A DNA stretch of 64,000 nt from contig OU452233.1 in assembly GCA_911728455.2 (NCBI GenBank), forward strand, positions 11,714,167 to 11,778,166, written 5' to 3'. Positions 1 to 11,100 of this stretch are shown one piece after another. The notes under the pieces were generated by a model that searched no databases, had not been told where the DNA came from, and was given only the letters and a program-made list of their open reading frames with translations. The position numbers and the translations under genes are program-made. Source of the DNA: Marthasterias glacialis (Eukaryota; Echinodermata; Asteroidea; Forcipulatida; Asteriidae). Within the stretch, counting starts at the first letter, position 1, and every line of letters starts with the position of its first letter.

Positions 1-11
1 CAATTGCCTTA

Positions 12-395
12 GTGGCTACATCCTTTTGCGACATAACTCAAAAGCGCCGAGACCTCATCAAGCCAGACCTTAACGCCCAATATCGTCAAATTTGTGCTGA
101 ACACATTCCAGTCACAAAATTTCTGTTTGGAGACGACTTGCCCAAGCAAGTCAGCGATATTAATGCAACTAAGCGCATGGGACAAAAATTAGCCTCTGAC
201 ACAACTCCATCGTACCGTAAACAAGGTAACTATTCTTACCGAGACAGAGAGCGGCCAAGAAATAACTACTCCAGAACACCTTCATACCCATCCCGATACT
301 CCACGGCCTCAAAAAAGTGGAACAGCTACGGCACAGGTCGCCGGCAGACAAGACCAAAAGCAAACCAGTCGAAATGGACATCGGGCAGGATGTAG
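12..395 (+). CDS. Gag-like C-terminal region of the DIRS element
   Basis: Open frame of 127 codons, probably continuing from upstream of the window. Its second half is basic and rich in Arg, Ser, Tyr and Asn, which fits the nucleic-acid-binding tail of a DIRS Gag-like protein. It overlaps the start of the reverse transcriptase frame, as is common in this order. The Gag identity rests mainly on position and composition, as I see no zinc knuckle. It is treated as part of a fossil element. Confidence 0.45.
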   Translation: MATSFCDITQKRRDLIKPDLNAQYRQICAEHIPVTKFLFGDDLPKQVSDINATKRMGQKLASDTTPSYRKQGNYSYRDRERPRNNYSRTPSYPSRYSTASKKWNSYGTGRRQTRPKANQSKWTSGRM

Positions 396-2359
396 CCTTG
401 TCAACCCCTACAGACGGGGTAAGCTTAGTCGATGCTCAGTCATTTAAAGCAGGCAAACTGAAAGATTTTTCCACTAACTGGCAAAAACTTACCTCAGACA
501 AATGGATCCTAGACCTAGTTAAAGGTTACAAAATCGAATTTATTGCAACCCCAACACAAAGGGATAAACCTCGTGCTCTGCGCCTTAATGGCCCAAAAGA
601 AGAGCAGGCTATACATTCTGAGATCCAGAAATTAGTGAAGCTTGGAGTGATTGTTGAAACGAAACACTCTAGAGGTGAATTTTTATCAACCATATTTGTA
701 CGCCCAAAGAAAGATGGGTCGTTACGAATGATTTTAAATCTGAAGCAGTTAAATGAAATGGTTGAATACCATCATTTTAAAATGGATACTTTCCATACAG
801 TTTTAAAAGTTGTTAGACCTAACTGCTATATGGCATCGGTTGATTTACGCCATGCGTATTACTCGGTACCTATTGATGAAAAGTATCAACCTTTTCTCAG
901 GTTTGAGTGGAAAGGAAAACTCTTTCAATATACCTGCTTACCAAATGGTTTGGCATCAGCACCACGAGTGTTTACCAAATTACTTAAGCCAGTATATGCC
1001 TCGCTACGGCAGTTGGGGCACATTTCAGTTGCATATCTTGACGATGCATTTTTGCAAGGTAGTTCAATTCAAGAATGTAAACGAAATGTACGAGACACAG
1101 TCTCATTGTTTACAAAGCTTGGGTTCACTATTAACAGGGACAAGTCTGTATTAACCCCTACTCACAAGCTTGTGTTTTTGGGATTTGTCATTGACTCATT
1201 GAATATGACGGTTTCTTTGACAAAAGACAAAGCTACTGGGCTAAAGAAAACTTTTCAAGCTTTGCATAGTAACAAACAACTAATCATAAGAGACATTGCT
1301 CACGTAACAGGATGTATGGTATCAGTTTTCCCAGCAATGGCTTACGGGCAATTGTTTTATCGACAATTGGAAGTTGACAAAATTGAGGCATTAAAACAAA
1401 GTGGTAACGACTTTGAAGCACATGCAAGCTTGTCCAGTCTAGCTAGGCAAGATTTACAATGGTGGATTGGTAACATAGAGCATGCCAGTAACCCAATATC
1501 TCACAAAGGCTTTGACTATGAGCTTAATTCAGATGCATCCTTAGAAGGATGGGGAGCTTCATGCTCTAAAGGCTCCACTGGAGGTCGATGGGCTAGTTAT
1601 GAGATGAGTTTACACATCAATGTGTTAGAAATAAAAGCCGCTTATTTTGCTCTCATGGCATTCTTTCCTGTATCAGAAAACATACATGTGTTGCTAAAAA
1701 TAGACAACACTACAGCAGTGGCGCATATTAATCATATGGGTGGCACTCATTCACAAGAGTGCAATGCAACCACAAGAGATCTTTGGTTATGGTGCAAAGA
1801 CAGAAATATTTGGCTAAGTGCGGTTTTCATCCCAGGAAAACTGAACGTGTCAGCTGATTGGGAATCTAGACACTTTAAGGATCATACTGAGTGGCAACTG
1901 AGTGTGAACATTTACACAAAAATGCTTCAAACGTTTTCAGTTAGACCAGACATTGACTTGTTCGCCTCACGCCTCAACCATCATATAGCAAGATATGTTT
2001 CTTGGCATCCTGACCCACAAGCTTATGCAACTGATGCGTTTACTCTATATTGGGGTCAATTCTTAGCTTATATTTTCCCTCCATTCTCACTCATAATGAG
2101 AGTTCTCCAAAAAATGGAAGAAGATTCTGCTGAGGCTGTGGTGGTAGTCCCACATTGGCCGACTCAGCCCTGGTATCCATTACTGATGAAACTTTGTATT
2201 TCTGCTCCTTTACTATTGTACAGAAATCGCCGAACGTTAAAGATGCCCCACGACGCCACAGCTGTCCACCCACTGCACAAGAAACTGCAGCTCATGGGTT
2301 GTCACTTATCCGGCAGTCACTCCAAATCAAGGGGATTTCAGAAGCCACGGCATCTTTAA
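317..2359 (+). CDS. DIRS reverse transcriptase and RNase H
   Basis: About 680 codons. An RT core is clear: a VRPKKDGSLRMILNLKQLN block near residue 128, a VDLRHAYYSVPID block, CLPNGLASAP, and the catalytic box AYLDDAFL near residue 240. An RNase H-like domain follows (ELNSDASLEGWGA, then KIDNTTAVAHIN). The RT most resembles DIRS and Ngaro elements rather than Gypsy or Copia, and no aspartic protease or DDE integrase is visible. The exact start codon is uncertain because the frame is open upstream. It is part of the fossil element spanning 1-4078. Confidence 0.85.
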   Translation: MEQLRHRSPADKTKSKPVEMDIGQDVALSTPTDGVSLVDAQSFKAGKLKDFSTNWQKLTSDKWILDLVKGYKIEFIATPTQRDKPRALRLNGPKEEQAIHSEIQKLVKLGVIVETKHSRGEFLSTIFVRPKKDGSLRMILNLKQLNEMVEYHHFKMDTFHTVLKVVRPNCYMASVDLRHAYYSVPIDEKYQPFLRFEWKGKLFQYTCLPNGLASAPRVFTKLLKPVYASLRQLGHISVAYLDDAFLQGSSIQECKRNVRDTVSLFTKLGFTINRDKSVLTPTHKLVFLGFVIDSLNMTVSLTKDKATGLKKTFQALHSNKQLIIRDIAHVTGCMVSVFPAMAYGQLFYRQLEVDKIEALKQSGNDFEAHASLSSLARQDLQWWIGNIEHASNPISHKGFDYELNSDASLEGWGASCSKGSTGGRWASYEMSLHINVLEIKAAYFALMAFFPVSENIHVLLKIDNTTAVAHINHMGGTHSQECNATTRDLWLWCKDRNIWLSAVFIPGKLNVSADWESRHFKDHTEWQLSVNIYTKMLQTFSVRPDIDLFASRLNHHIARYVSWHPDPQAYATDAFTLYWGQFLAYIFPPFSLIMRVLQKMEEDSAEAVVVVPHWPTQPWYPLLMKLCISAPLLLYRNRRTLKMPHDATAVHPLHKKLQLMGCHLSGSHSKSRGFQKPRHL

Positions 2360-3294
2360 TAGAAGCATCATGGAGGGATGGAACTCTCAAGCAATATGGG
2401 GTATATCTCAAAAAATGGAAACAATGGTGTGTCATCCACAATGATGATCCGTTTTCACCGAGAATGAATTGCGCCCTAGATTTCTTGACTTATTTACATA
2501 ACAACGATGCTGGTTACAGTGCCATCAATACTGCTCGTTCTGCAATGTCAGCAATTATTTCCCTGCCTGATAAATCTTCATTTGGACAGCATCCACTTGT
2601 TTGCCGGTTACTGAAAGGTTGTTTTCAGTTAAGACCTAGCCTACCCCGTTATCATAGAATTTGGGATGCAAGTGTCGTGTTACGACATATTGGACACTAT
2701 GACGACCTGAACAATTTATCTTTGAAACAACTTACTATGAAATTAGCAACACTAATGCTACTGCTGTCAGGACAAAGAGTCCAAACAATACACTCTTTTG
2801 ACATCAACTTCATGGAGATCAATGATTCTCGATGTGGTTTTCGGATACCCGTGCTGATGAAGCAATCTCGGCCAGGAGTTCATCAGAACATAATTAACTT
2901 TCCTGAGTACCCTAAAAATAAGAAACTTTGTGTTGTGTCCTTATTGAAGAAATATTTGCAGACAACTAGTGACTCACGGAAAGGGGAGAATAAACTTTTC
3001 TTAACCATGTCGAAACCTCATCGAGCAGCGTCCAAAGACACTATTAGTCGATGGGTAAGGTGTACTTTGGAGGAAGCTGGTATAGACACAAGAGAGTTTA
3101 AACCCCATAGCGTGCGTGCATCATCCACTACGGCAGCACACCTTGGCGGTGTGCCACTTGACAATATAATGAAAAGTGCAGGATGGTCTAATGCAGCAAC
3201 GTTGCCACTTTTTATAATAAGCCACTTATACATGCAGCAGACAATGACTTGTTCGCAAATGCATTGTTGGGAAAGGTGTCGCATTAACACATAG
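2155..3294 (+). CDS. DIRS tyrosine recombinase
   Basis: About 380 codons, overlapping the end of the RT/RNase H frame by roughly 200 bases. The N-terminal half resembles the SAM-like core-binding domain of tyrosine recombinases (TLKQYGVYLKKWKQWC). The C-terminal half has the catalytic-domain signatures MLLLSGQRVQTI, HSVRASSTTAA and MKSAGWSNAAT, typical of DIRS-type recombinases. These enzymes insert a circular DNA intermediate without target-site duplication. This identity is what separates the element from LTR retrotransposons and LINEs. Confidence 0.85.
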   Translation: MADSALVSITDETLYFCSFTIVQKSPNVKDAPRRHSCPPTAQETAAHGLSLIRQSLQIKGISEATASLIEASWRDGTLKQYGVYLKKWKQWCVIHNDDPFSPRMNCALDFLTYLHNNDAGYSAINTARSAMSAIISLPDKSSFGQHPLVCRLLKGCFQLRPSLPRYHRIWDASVVLRHIGHYDDLNNLSLKQLTMKLATLMLLLSGQRVQTIHSFDINFMEINDSRCGFRIPVLMKQSRPGVHQNIINFPEYPKNKKLCVVSLLKKYLQTTSDSRKGENKLFLTMSKPHRAASKDTISRWVRCTLEEAGIDTREFKPHSVRASSTTAAHLGGVPLDNIMKSAGWSNAATLPLFIISHLYMQQTMTCSQMHCWERCRINT

Positions 3295-3775
3295 TGTTCA
3301 CCGGGATCAGAGTACTCTTGGTAGCAAAATTGTTATATCACATCTGATTTAATGTCCGAACAGTGAGTTCATTGGCAGATACAGTCACCGGAATGGGGCT
3401 GCACTAATTATTTATTTAACATTAAATGTATTGATCGTTAAGCACATCGATTTGTATCAATGTTGTTCATACATAACTCAGTTGAGTAAACAACGTCTTA
3501 ATTGTTATTAATGTATATCGAGGAAGTTGATGTACATGTACACTTTAATGTTGGGTATTGGCACAGGTACCTGTAGTTAACATTAAAAGTATATTTTCAT
3601 ACAATTGTTTTTAAGTTATGCTGTTAACGTAAGTAACGTACCAAGAATAAAACAGCAATGTATTAGTCATTTGACTGTTGACTGTATACTTGACCCTTTT
3701 TCCTTGGCGTCTCTTTCACACATAGCTTTGAACATCTCACGTGATCACGGAGTGACGTAATACAAGGTGAGGTAG

Positions 3776-4078
3776 AATCCTAAAATTAAACGAGCTTCAC
3801 AGAAGTGAAGTTTGATTGGGATTCTACCGAGCCGTATTACGGCACGGAGGGATTACGTGCCCTCCCTGCCGTCAAAGGGGGCGCCCACCCAGTAGTCATT
3901 ATCTTGTTTGGTAGATGTCCTACCTCAGATATACCAGTTTAGTGTTCACGAGACACCCACGCTTTAAAATCTGAAGGCTCGGTCAGTGCAATCTCACGTA
4001 ATCCCTCCGTGCCGTAATACGGCTCGGTAGAATCCCAATCAAACTTCACTTCTGTGAAGCTCGTTTAATTTTAGGATT
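3776..4078. repeat. Perfect 84-bp inverted repeat at right end of DIRS element
   Basis: Bases 3776-3859 and 3995-4078 are exact reverse complements by my reading (84 of 84), with a 135-bp spacer. Each arm contains a smaller dyad (GCTTCACAGAAGTGAAG). The structure fits the complementary terminal and internal repeats of DIRS elements. A related shorter dyad lies at 26124-26219. Confidence 0.85.
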
Positions 4079-5103
4079 ATTTTGCACTGTCTGTATACGG
4101 AACGTGACACATACAATACGCAGAGTGCAATACTGGGAGTATGATAGGGTTTATTATATTCTCCTGTTGAGTAATCTGATTGGAAGATTAGCACGTTCTG
4201 GAAGAAAAATAATGATATTGTCTTTTTCCAGTTGATGTTATCTACCAGATAACCTGGAAATCATTTCCAATACTTAAGACTAAGAATTATAGTAACCCAG
4301 ACGATAAACAGAATTGTAATAATTCGTATCCAATAATCCATCAATCCTGGTTACAGAAAGTTCTTAGGAAAAATGGAGTCATTGAAAATGGACAAAAACA
4401 TCAGCTGGTACATTTCATGTAATATTAAAAGATAGTAAATTTAAAGGAATACAATGGTCAATTCACCTAGATCCTGTTTGCATGTTTATGGAGTATGACG
4501 CCCGCACAAGCAATAAATAAAAATTGATGTACCATTTATTAGCAAAAATATTTTATTTTTATATTTCTTTTGACTGCAACAAATTATGTAGATTTGCATA
4601 CAAGCAACTTGCTTGGAAAATTACTATTACTGAATAATGTATTCAAAGCTGTCTGTTGTTTTACATCTTTACAACAATTCATCGTGAACTTTTTATTATT
4701 ATGCAAATTTAATTTTCAAAATATGTTAATTGTTTAGCTCTTTTATAGAAACAAACTTGCATTTACACATAAAAACCTGTATACTTGGGTTGGGACCAAA
4801 TAGGTTCTGGATGCTTGGAAACATTGTTTCTTTTGGTTGTTGACTATTTTATTGAATCTTGGGCATGATATGGCCTTTCTATCAGAGAAAAATGAATGTC
4901 CAATGCATTGGAACACTTCATGTGAAGCGCCCATGCATTACTGGACTGACTGCAAAATGCACTGAGGCACTCTCAGTATATTATGTTTACTTTGTAGAGC
5001 AAAGTAACACTTGAATTTAAAGTGCAGTCTAAATGAATGACTTTGTTGATAAAAAAAAGGCGATGGAATAAATTATGGGATTGTTTTCTTTTCTTCTCCA
5101 CAG
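4079..5103. other. AT-rich non-coding stretch before the first visible M28-family exon
   Basis: No exon or RNA gene recognised. The sequence ends with a good pyrimidine-rich tract and acceptor (TTCTTCTCCACAG) at 5103, so at least the last part is intron. Bases about 4165-4220 resemble 18275-18335 (both carry an AATCTGATTGGA core), so an old repeat is likely here. Confidence 0.5.
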
Positions 5104-8100
5104 ACAAATCCACATGGACTATTGAGCTTGATGTGAGTAACACTATGGAGAAACAAGCAATACATGATGTAGTTACTACCATTATAGGAACACAAATGCC
5201 TGGTAAGGACGATATACATTGTATTATATCAGTACTAATTTTAAACACAATGGCCTTAGTTGTGTTTTCATTTTCAACCTTTTACATGAAGTAGTTAAAG
5301 TCACACTGCGGCTGACTGACTGACTGATGGACATGTTGAGTCTCTCAATCACCTTGACCTTGTTCAGAATCAAATTCAAATCTTACCAAAATATCATTAA
5401 ATTTAAATGTTTATTTCATTACATACATGTATTAACACAATGAAAAAACAACAACACCTAAACACTTCCAACCTTAAATTCACATTTCATAGAAATGAAC
5501 AGACACTGCATTGAAAACTGCAAGTATTTGCACACTGGCTTCACATTCAAGCCAAAAGGGATGAAATGTGTCACAGTGGGAATAAGAAGGAGCAACAGTA
5601 CAACAAGATAATAATCAGCTCATGTCTACTTTTCTTCTTTTATGATTCCATAGCAAACTGGAAAACACAGTACATAGTTTTGGGTGCTGGGCAGTTTTCT
5701 CTTATTTTGCCAAAGCAAAGTTGCATGTCTGGAGCCTCTGCACATGAAAAAAATGCAATTTGGCAAGATATCAAATATGAGACGGGCTATTTATAGATGA
5801 TTTTTGTTTGACCTGTTGCTAAAGCAGAGTCATTTGGAGATGGAATTATTTTTCTTTTAGGTCAGTAGCTTTATCCCCATGCTTCAAAGAATGAACTATA
5901 AAATGGCTGACCAAGCTTAAACTAAACCTGAAGCTGACATGTTACTTGTCTTTTACTATGTATTTCAGATGAGTACATTATCCTTGGTGGCCATTTCCCA
6001 AGCATGACACCTGGCATGATGATTTCAAGTAAGAACTTGATGACCTCAGGTCATGGGTCATTATCGATGATGATGGAAACAGCTTCAGCTTTGAGTAGTA
6101 TGCTCTCTAATGGATGGAGACCACAACGTACTATAAAGTTAGGGATGTGGGGAGGTGGTGACTATGGACATGCTGGCTCCATGGAATGGGTGGAAGAGCA
6201 CCGGGATATATTAAGTGAAAGAGCAGTGTCATATATTGATCTGGATACAATGATGGAAGATGATGGAACAATGAAAGCACAGACATCTCCTCTTCTAACA
6301 AGTGTGATCATGAAAGCAGCTACCATGGTCAGTTATTCAATCTCTACCAAGTGGAATGTTGATTTCCAAGTGCTACTTCTTAATGGTGTTGACTTTTTAT
6401 GGTTAACTTCTCTTACTAATAAAGGCTTGTGAATCTGTGCAAACTGTTTGATCTTGGGTTTGTTGTAAGTAAAGGAGATTCTTTTTATACAAACTATTAT
6501 ATTAAATGTTTGCACAAAGATTATGTAATAACATGTATGATTGATTTTCTGCTTGCAATTTATCAGCAGAAAATCAATAGGAATAGTAATAATAATACAA
6601 TTTTTGTATTACACCAAATCCGTCAAATTGATGCTCAAGGGGTCCTTACCTGAAAATCTTGAAAAGCAACCAGAAAAAGGCCATGGAAATCATAGCAATA
6701 CAAAAGAAGAATGATATACATGTAAAAACCTTGGGTCAAAACAACTTTTTAAAGAGAAGGCCACCATTAAATACATACAATACAAATACCATAAAGAAAT
6801 AAACCATTTAGAAATAAATGCCATAAGCCAATGTAAGCAGTAGACCATAAGAAGTAAACACCATTAACAAGTAAAACATTAAGAAACATTTTAACCAGTA
6901 GCCGCCAGATGAGGTGTATACACGCAAATGTTTCCCTTGCCAGGAAACGGAAGTGGTGTAAAGACGCCATTGTGTAAAATCGGAATACCGAAACAAAGGT
7001 CACCCAGACATTCCATTGCTGAGCGTGCACAGAGCACACACACGCCATCTAATGCTTTGTTTGACCCACACAAAGACAAAACATGGTATTGAATATTTTG
7101 CCATTTATTTTCTGTCTATTGAGAGGTGGTTTTTGTGTAATCCCTGATTCTAGACCTTTGTCCTTTTGTTCTAAGAAGAGGATTATGAGACATTAAGAGG
7201 CTTCCACCATTGTTTATTTATTGTATTTTGGTTCAATGGAGGTAAGTCAGAGTGAACCGGGAATCCAGCCTTGGTTCCAGGTCTAGTACCAATCCTATGC
7301 TGTAGGTAACGGCTGATGTTTTGCAATTCAAGGTGCTAGAAAACAAAACGTACGATACAATAAAGAGAATCTTTGTTCTCTTGGCTTTGTCAAGGCAGGG
7401 TTTCTTTGTGCCAGTGGTACTCTAAAAAAAAAAATGATTCCGGCAATTCCGACAAAATAATCCCACCAGGGGGACGGGAAAAACTAACAGTATCCCGGCG
7501 GCAACTGGTTTAAAATGATAATGGTAGAACATATTAGTCCATGAGCCAGAGGATGAAGTTCCACATCAATGCCTCCTTGAAGGACAAAATATAATGTCAC
7601 TTTTATTGCTTTTAATGTTAACAAAATTATGTCTAGATATGTCTAAATTGTTTTTGGTGATAACGAGTTTGTTTTATATTTATATTTAGTTGGAGTTATC
7701 AGATGTTGTACAGCCTGGTATGTTAAATGGCATTGGTGATCATGTAGCATTCTCACATATGCTTGGTATACCAACAGCAAGACTACATGCTACACATAGT
7801 GATATGTTACAGGTAACTTAAGTAACTATAACTAGTAAACTTGTGGGTACAACCATGTAAAAATCTCTTTTGGGAGGAATGTTGGCTCTTTTGTTGGACT
7901 GCTAATGATGCTGAGGCTTAAATAGGGTTGGAGGGATGCACATTTGGGCGGGAAGAATCCAAGCTGTTCTTGCAATTATAAGATTTGAAACTTTGCATGG
8001 TGGGAATACAATCTAGTGAGTTTTTGCGGTGACACTGTGTAATTATCTCTGATGAGTTGGTTTGGTTCTGAAAAGTACTGATGGTTTAACAACTCATCGG

Positions 8101-11100
8101 AGTTTCAAAACCATAGGTTCTTTTCAGAACCACCCCAACTCATTAGAGGTAATTACACATTGTCACAGCAAAAACTTACAAGAAGCTGTGCTTGACCAAT
8201 GATGCGTGGGAGTTGACTGCTGGCTGGAAGTATGTGCACTGGAGTGTGTCAGTGGTAAGGTAAAGGTGTCGTCAACGAAGCAGAGCCAGAGGTTGGAGCA
8301 AAGACCGGCATTCTCGATGGTGTCCAGTTCAAAATTCATGAACAAATCCGCTAGGACCAAGGAAAGAGGAAATCCCTCCAATCATACTTCAGCCTCAGCA
8401 TCATCAGCAGTCCAGGATTCTCCTGAAGACAAGTAGAGTGTGCTGTTTGAAATGTTGAGACCACAATGGGTCAATAAACCTTTTTTGCTATTTGATAGAA
8501 ACATTGATTTAATAATAGTTTTGACATACACTCTGTAGATTATTGGTAGTTCAGTAATGGTTTTGTAATTTCACTTTAACCATTGATGCTTGATGTTCCC
8601 TTCCAAGATCAAGACTGACCGATGAATGAATGTATTTATTTTTCAGATGCCTACCATGTTTTCAAGTCAATCCATGTATATGTCTGTAACTAAGCTAGCT
8701 ACACAGACTATTCTTCTGTTAGCTGACAGTGATGTCATACCATTTGACACTGTTGCTATGGGTGAAATGTTAATGGGATATGTTGGCAGCTTGGAGTCTA
8801 AGATTGGAGATGTTTTACTGATCAGTAATATGACCATTGGTAAGTAATACTTTGTGTGTGTTGTTTTGTCATTTAGCCTTTGAGAAAGATTCTGCTAGGG
8901 TCAAAATGTGAGGCCATTAACAAATTTTGCATTTTTAGAGTAAGCTTGGCCAGTTTTGACAAAAATCTAAACTGACAAAAACAAGAAAGTTGAACTGACT
9001 CCTAGATGCACCTATTCACAAAATACTGCTGGGTAAACATGGTATGTGCACATACCAATTGGACTGTGTACAAACACACATTTGATATCAGTGAGAGCAG
9101 GAACAAGAGACAAATAATGACAACTGATGTGTTTGGGGTGTATCCTATGCAGCTACATAAACTGTGCATAACAACATGTATTCAACTAGGTCTGCTGATA
9201 AATTACATTCAAATTGAGAATTAAATTATAATTATCAATAACTTCGGCCAATGCCTGTCACTTGTCGGGCAGAAATCATTTATGGTTGATTAGTGTGTTT
9301 TTTTTTTTTTTTTTTTTGTTTTTTTCCACAATTTGAATTTTCCAAAACCCAAAACGAAAAGGGAGAGGTTAGAAAATAAAACCTTGAAAAAACAGTTTAC
9401 CGGTAAACAGCCAAATCTTACGATGGAATCATGCTTAATTACATGATTACTGCTTGGCATATGCTTCAATCAATTAAATTTTAGGTGATCAAATAAGTAA
9501 GAGTGAAACTCTTAGTTCTGTCTCCAAAGTTTGCGACGTATAGCATCCGGAACTGCTGGGTCCCGTGGCTGGGGCACCATTCGCAATCCCTCTGCATTCC
9601 CTGAGGTGCTTTGTTATTTTTGACCTGTTTGCTTAATTACTGCAACAGCCACATTTTCATGGTGTTTTTCAAATCTTACAATACAACAGCCGTTGTGGCC
9701 CACACACAACTTCTGTTTATTGAGGGCACATATGTTAGTGCACAGTGTTGTTTGCCATTTCAGGTGATTTATGGTAGCGCGCACACAAAAGTGTCCTTTC
9801 TGCATTTGCGCAACTTTGTTGATTCCAGGATTCCATCACAGACCTCTGTAATATACTTTAAACTCACCTAAAGTACGCAGGAGATGTTGCCTGTTACTAT
9901 ATTTGTACAACTGTGTCAGATACGTTTATGGAAAAAATATATATATAGATTCGGAAAAGAAAAATAACTGTATGTCCAAAACTGATATTATGCAATTTTG
10001 CACAATCTTCGGATAGCACACAATTTTGCCCAACTTGAATACGCAAATCGTTAAAATGCGCTCAACCAGCATTGATGCCAAACATGCAGTCCATTCTGGA
10101 CATAAGATTTTAGCAGACAAATTTCTCTTCTTTGAAAATGTATCTGACACAACCTTATCATCATGATTAACTGACAACATCTCTTGCATACTTTCAGGTG
10201 AGTTTAAAGTTTATTGTTCAGGTCTATTATGGATTTTGGAGCAGTTTTTAGTCACTCCTCGTTTTTGAAATTTGAATTTGGAAAAAGGCATTACACCGGC
10301 ACCAACAAACACATGAGCGTTCACTCGGACCCTACATATGCCAGATAATGTCCAATGTTAAAAAAGCATTGTTTGGTCCAGTAACTACCACTATGCCCAG
10401 CACAATCAACCCCTGCTAGTTGACAGTAGGAGGGGTTGATCGGGGCTGGCATTGGGTTGGAATACAGAGGGTTGTTGTTTACACTGGCATTTTATACCTC
10501 CTCTATCTAAACCGATCATCCCCCACTCCTCATTTCACCCAACACCGACCTCTCCAATCCCCATCTTCAGATCAGGCAACTTGGCTTGTTGTAGCATAAG
10601 ACAGGAAACACTGTAAAGGGTACCACTTTGCATCTGTCATGTTAGCAGTTTTTCCAATGGTTGACATTTTTTGTTAGTACCTGGAACCACCCAAAAGTGT
10701 TACAATGCAGGCTTATACTGACAATAGTTTGAGTAGATTCAGATTTTTGAAGTTGAAGATTTTATTTTTTTTTTTAAATCACCCTCAAATTTTGATTATC
10801 TCTCGATTTGTTATTTGCCTTTCTGTCCATTTTTTTTAATGAAATTTGAGACTAACTAAAAAATTACTAAGTTTAATCAACTCAAAATATTTTCATTATA
10901 AGCCTGCATGTCCATTTACATGTTGAAACACTTTTGGGTGGTTTCATTGGAAAACCATTGAAAAAATGTTAACGTTATGGTAAAAAAGTGGTCCCATTTA
11001 TTGTGTTTCCTGTCACAGGACCAAGCTTTAGTTGAATCCATAATAACAGAATAACAAGCCCCAGTAGCTCATCATATTGACATCATAGAGCTAAATACAT

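Larger units (their letters stand above)
1..4078 (+). mobile_element. DIRS-type tyrosine-recombinase retroelement, 5' end outside window
   Basis: Fossil-type retroelement of the DIRS order. In order it has a Gag-like tail (to 395), a reverse transcriptase plus RNase H frame (about 317-2359), an overlapping tyrosine recombinase frame (about 2155-3294), a non-coding 3' region, and an 84-bp perfect inverted repeat (3776-3859 and 3995-4078). Overlapping frames and complementary end repeats are usual in this order, which uses a recombinase in place of an integrase. The left end lies before base 1. The coding part looks largely whole, with perhaps one break. Together with the perfect repeat arms this suggests a fairly recent insertion. 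It probably sits in an intron of, or upstream of, the M28-family gene that follows. The right boundary is inferred from the end of the inverted repeat. Confidence 0.8.

Noticed and set aside
5566-5796. + strand 76-codon frame in an M28-family intron
   Set aside because: No similarity to the family, and it is not needed by the exon phases on either side.
8206-8436. + strand 76-codon frame
   Set aside because: A shadow of the Penelope-like RT fragment on the other strand.
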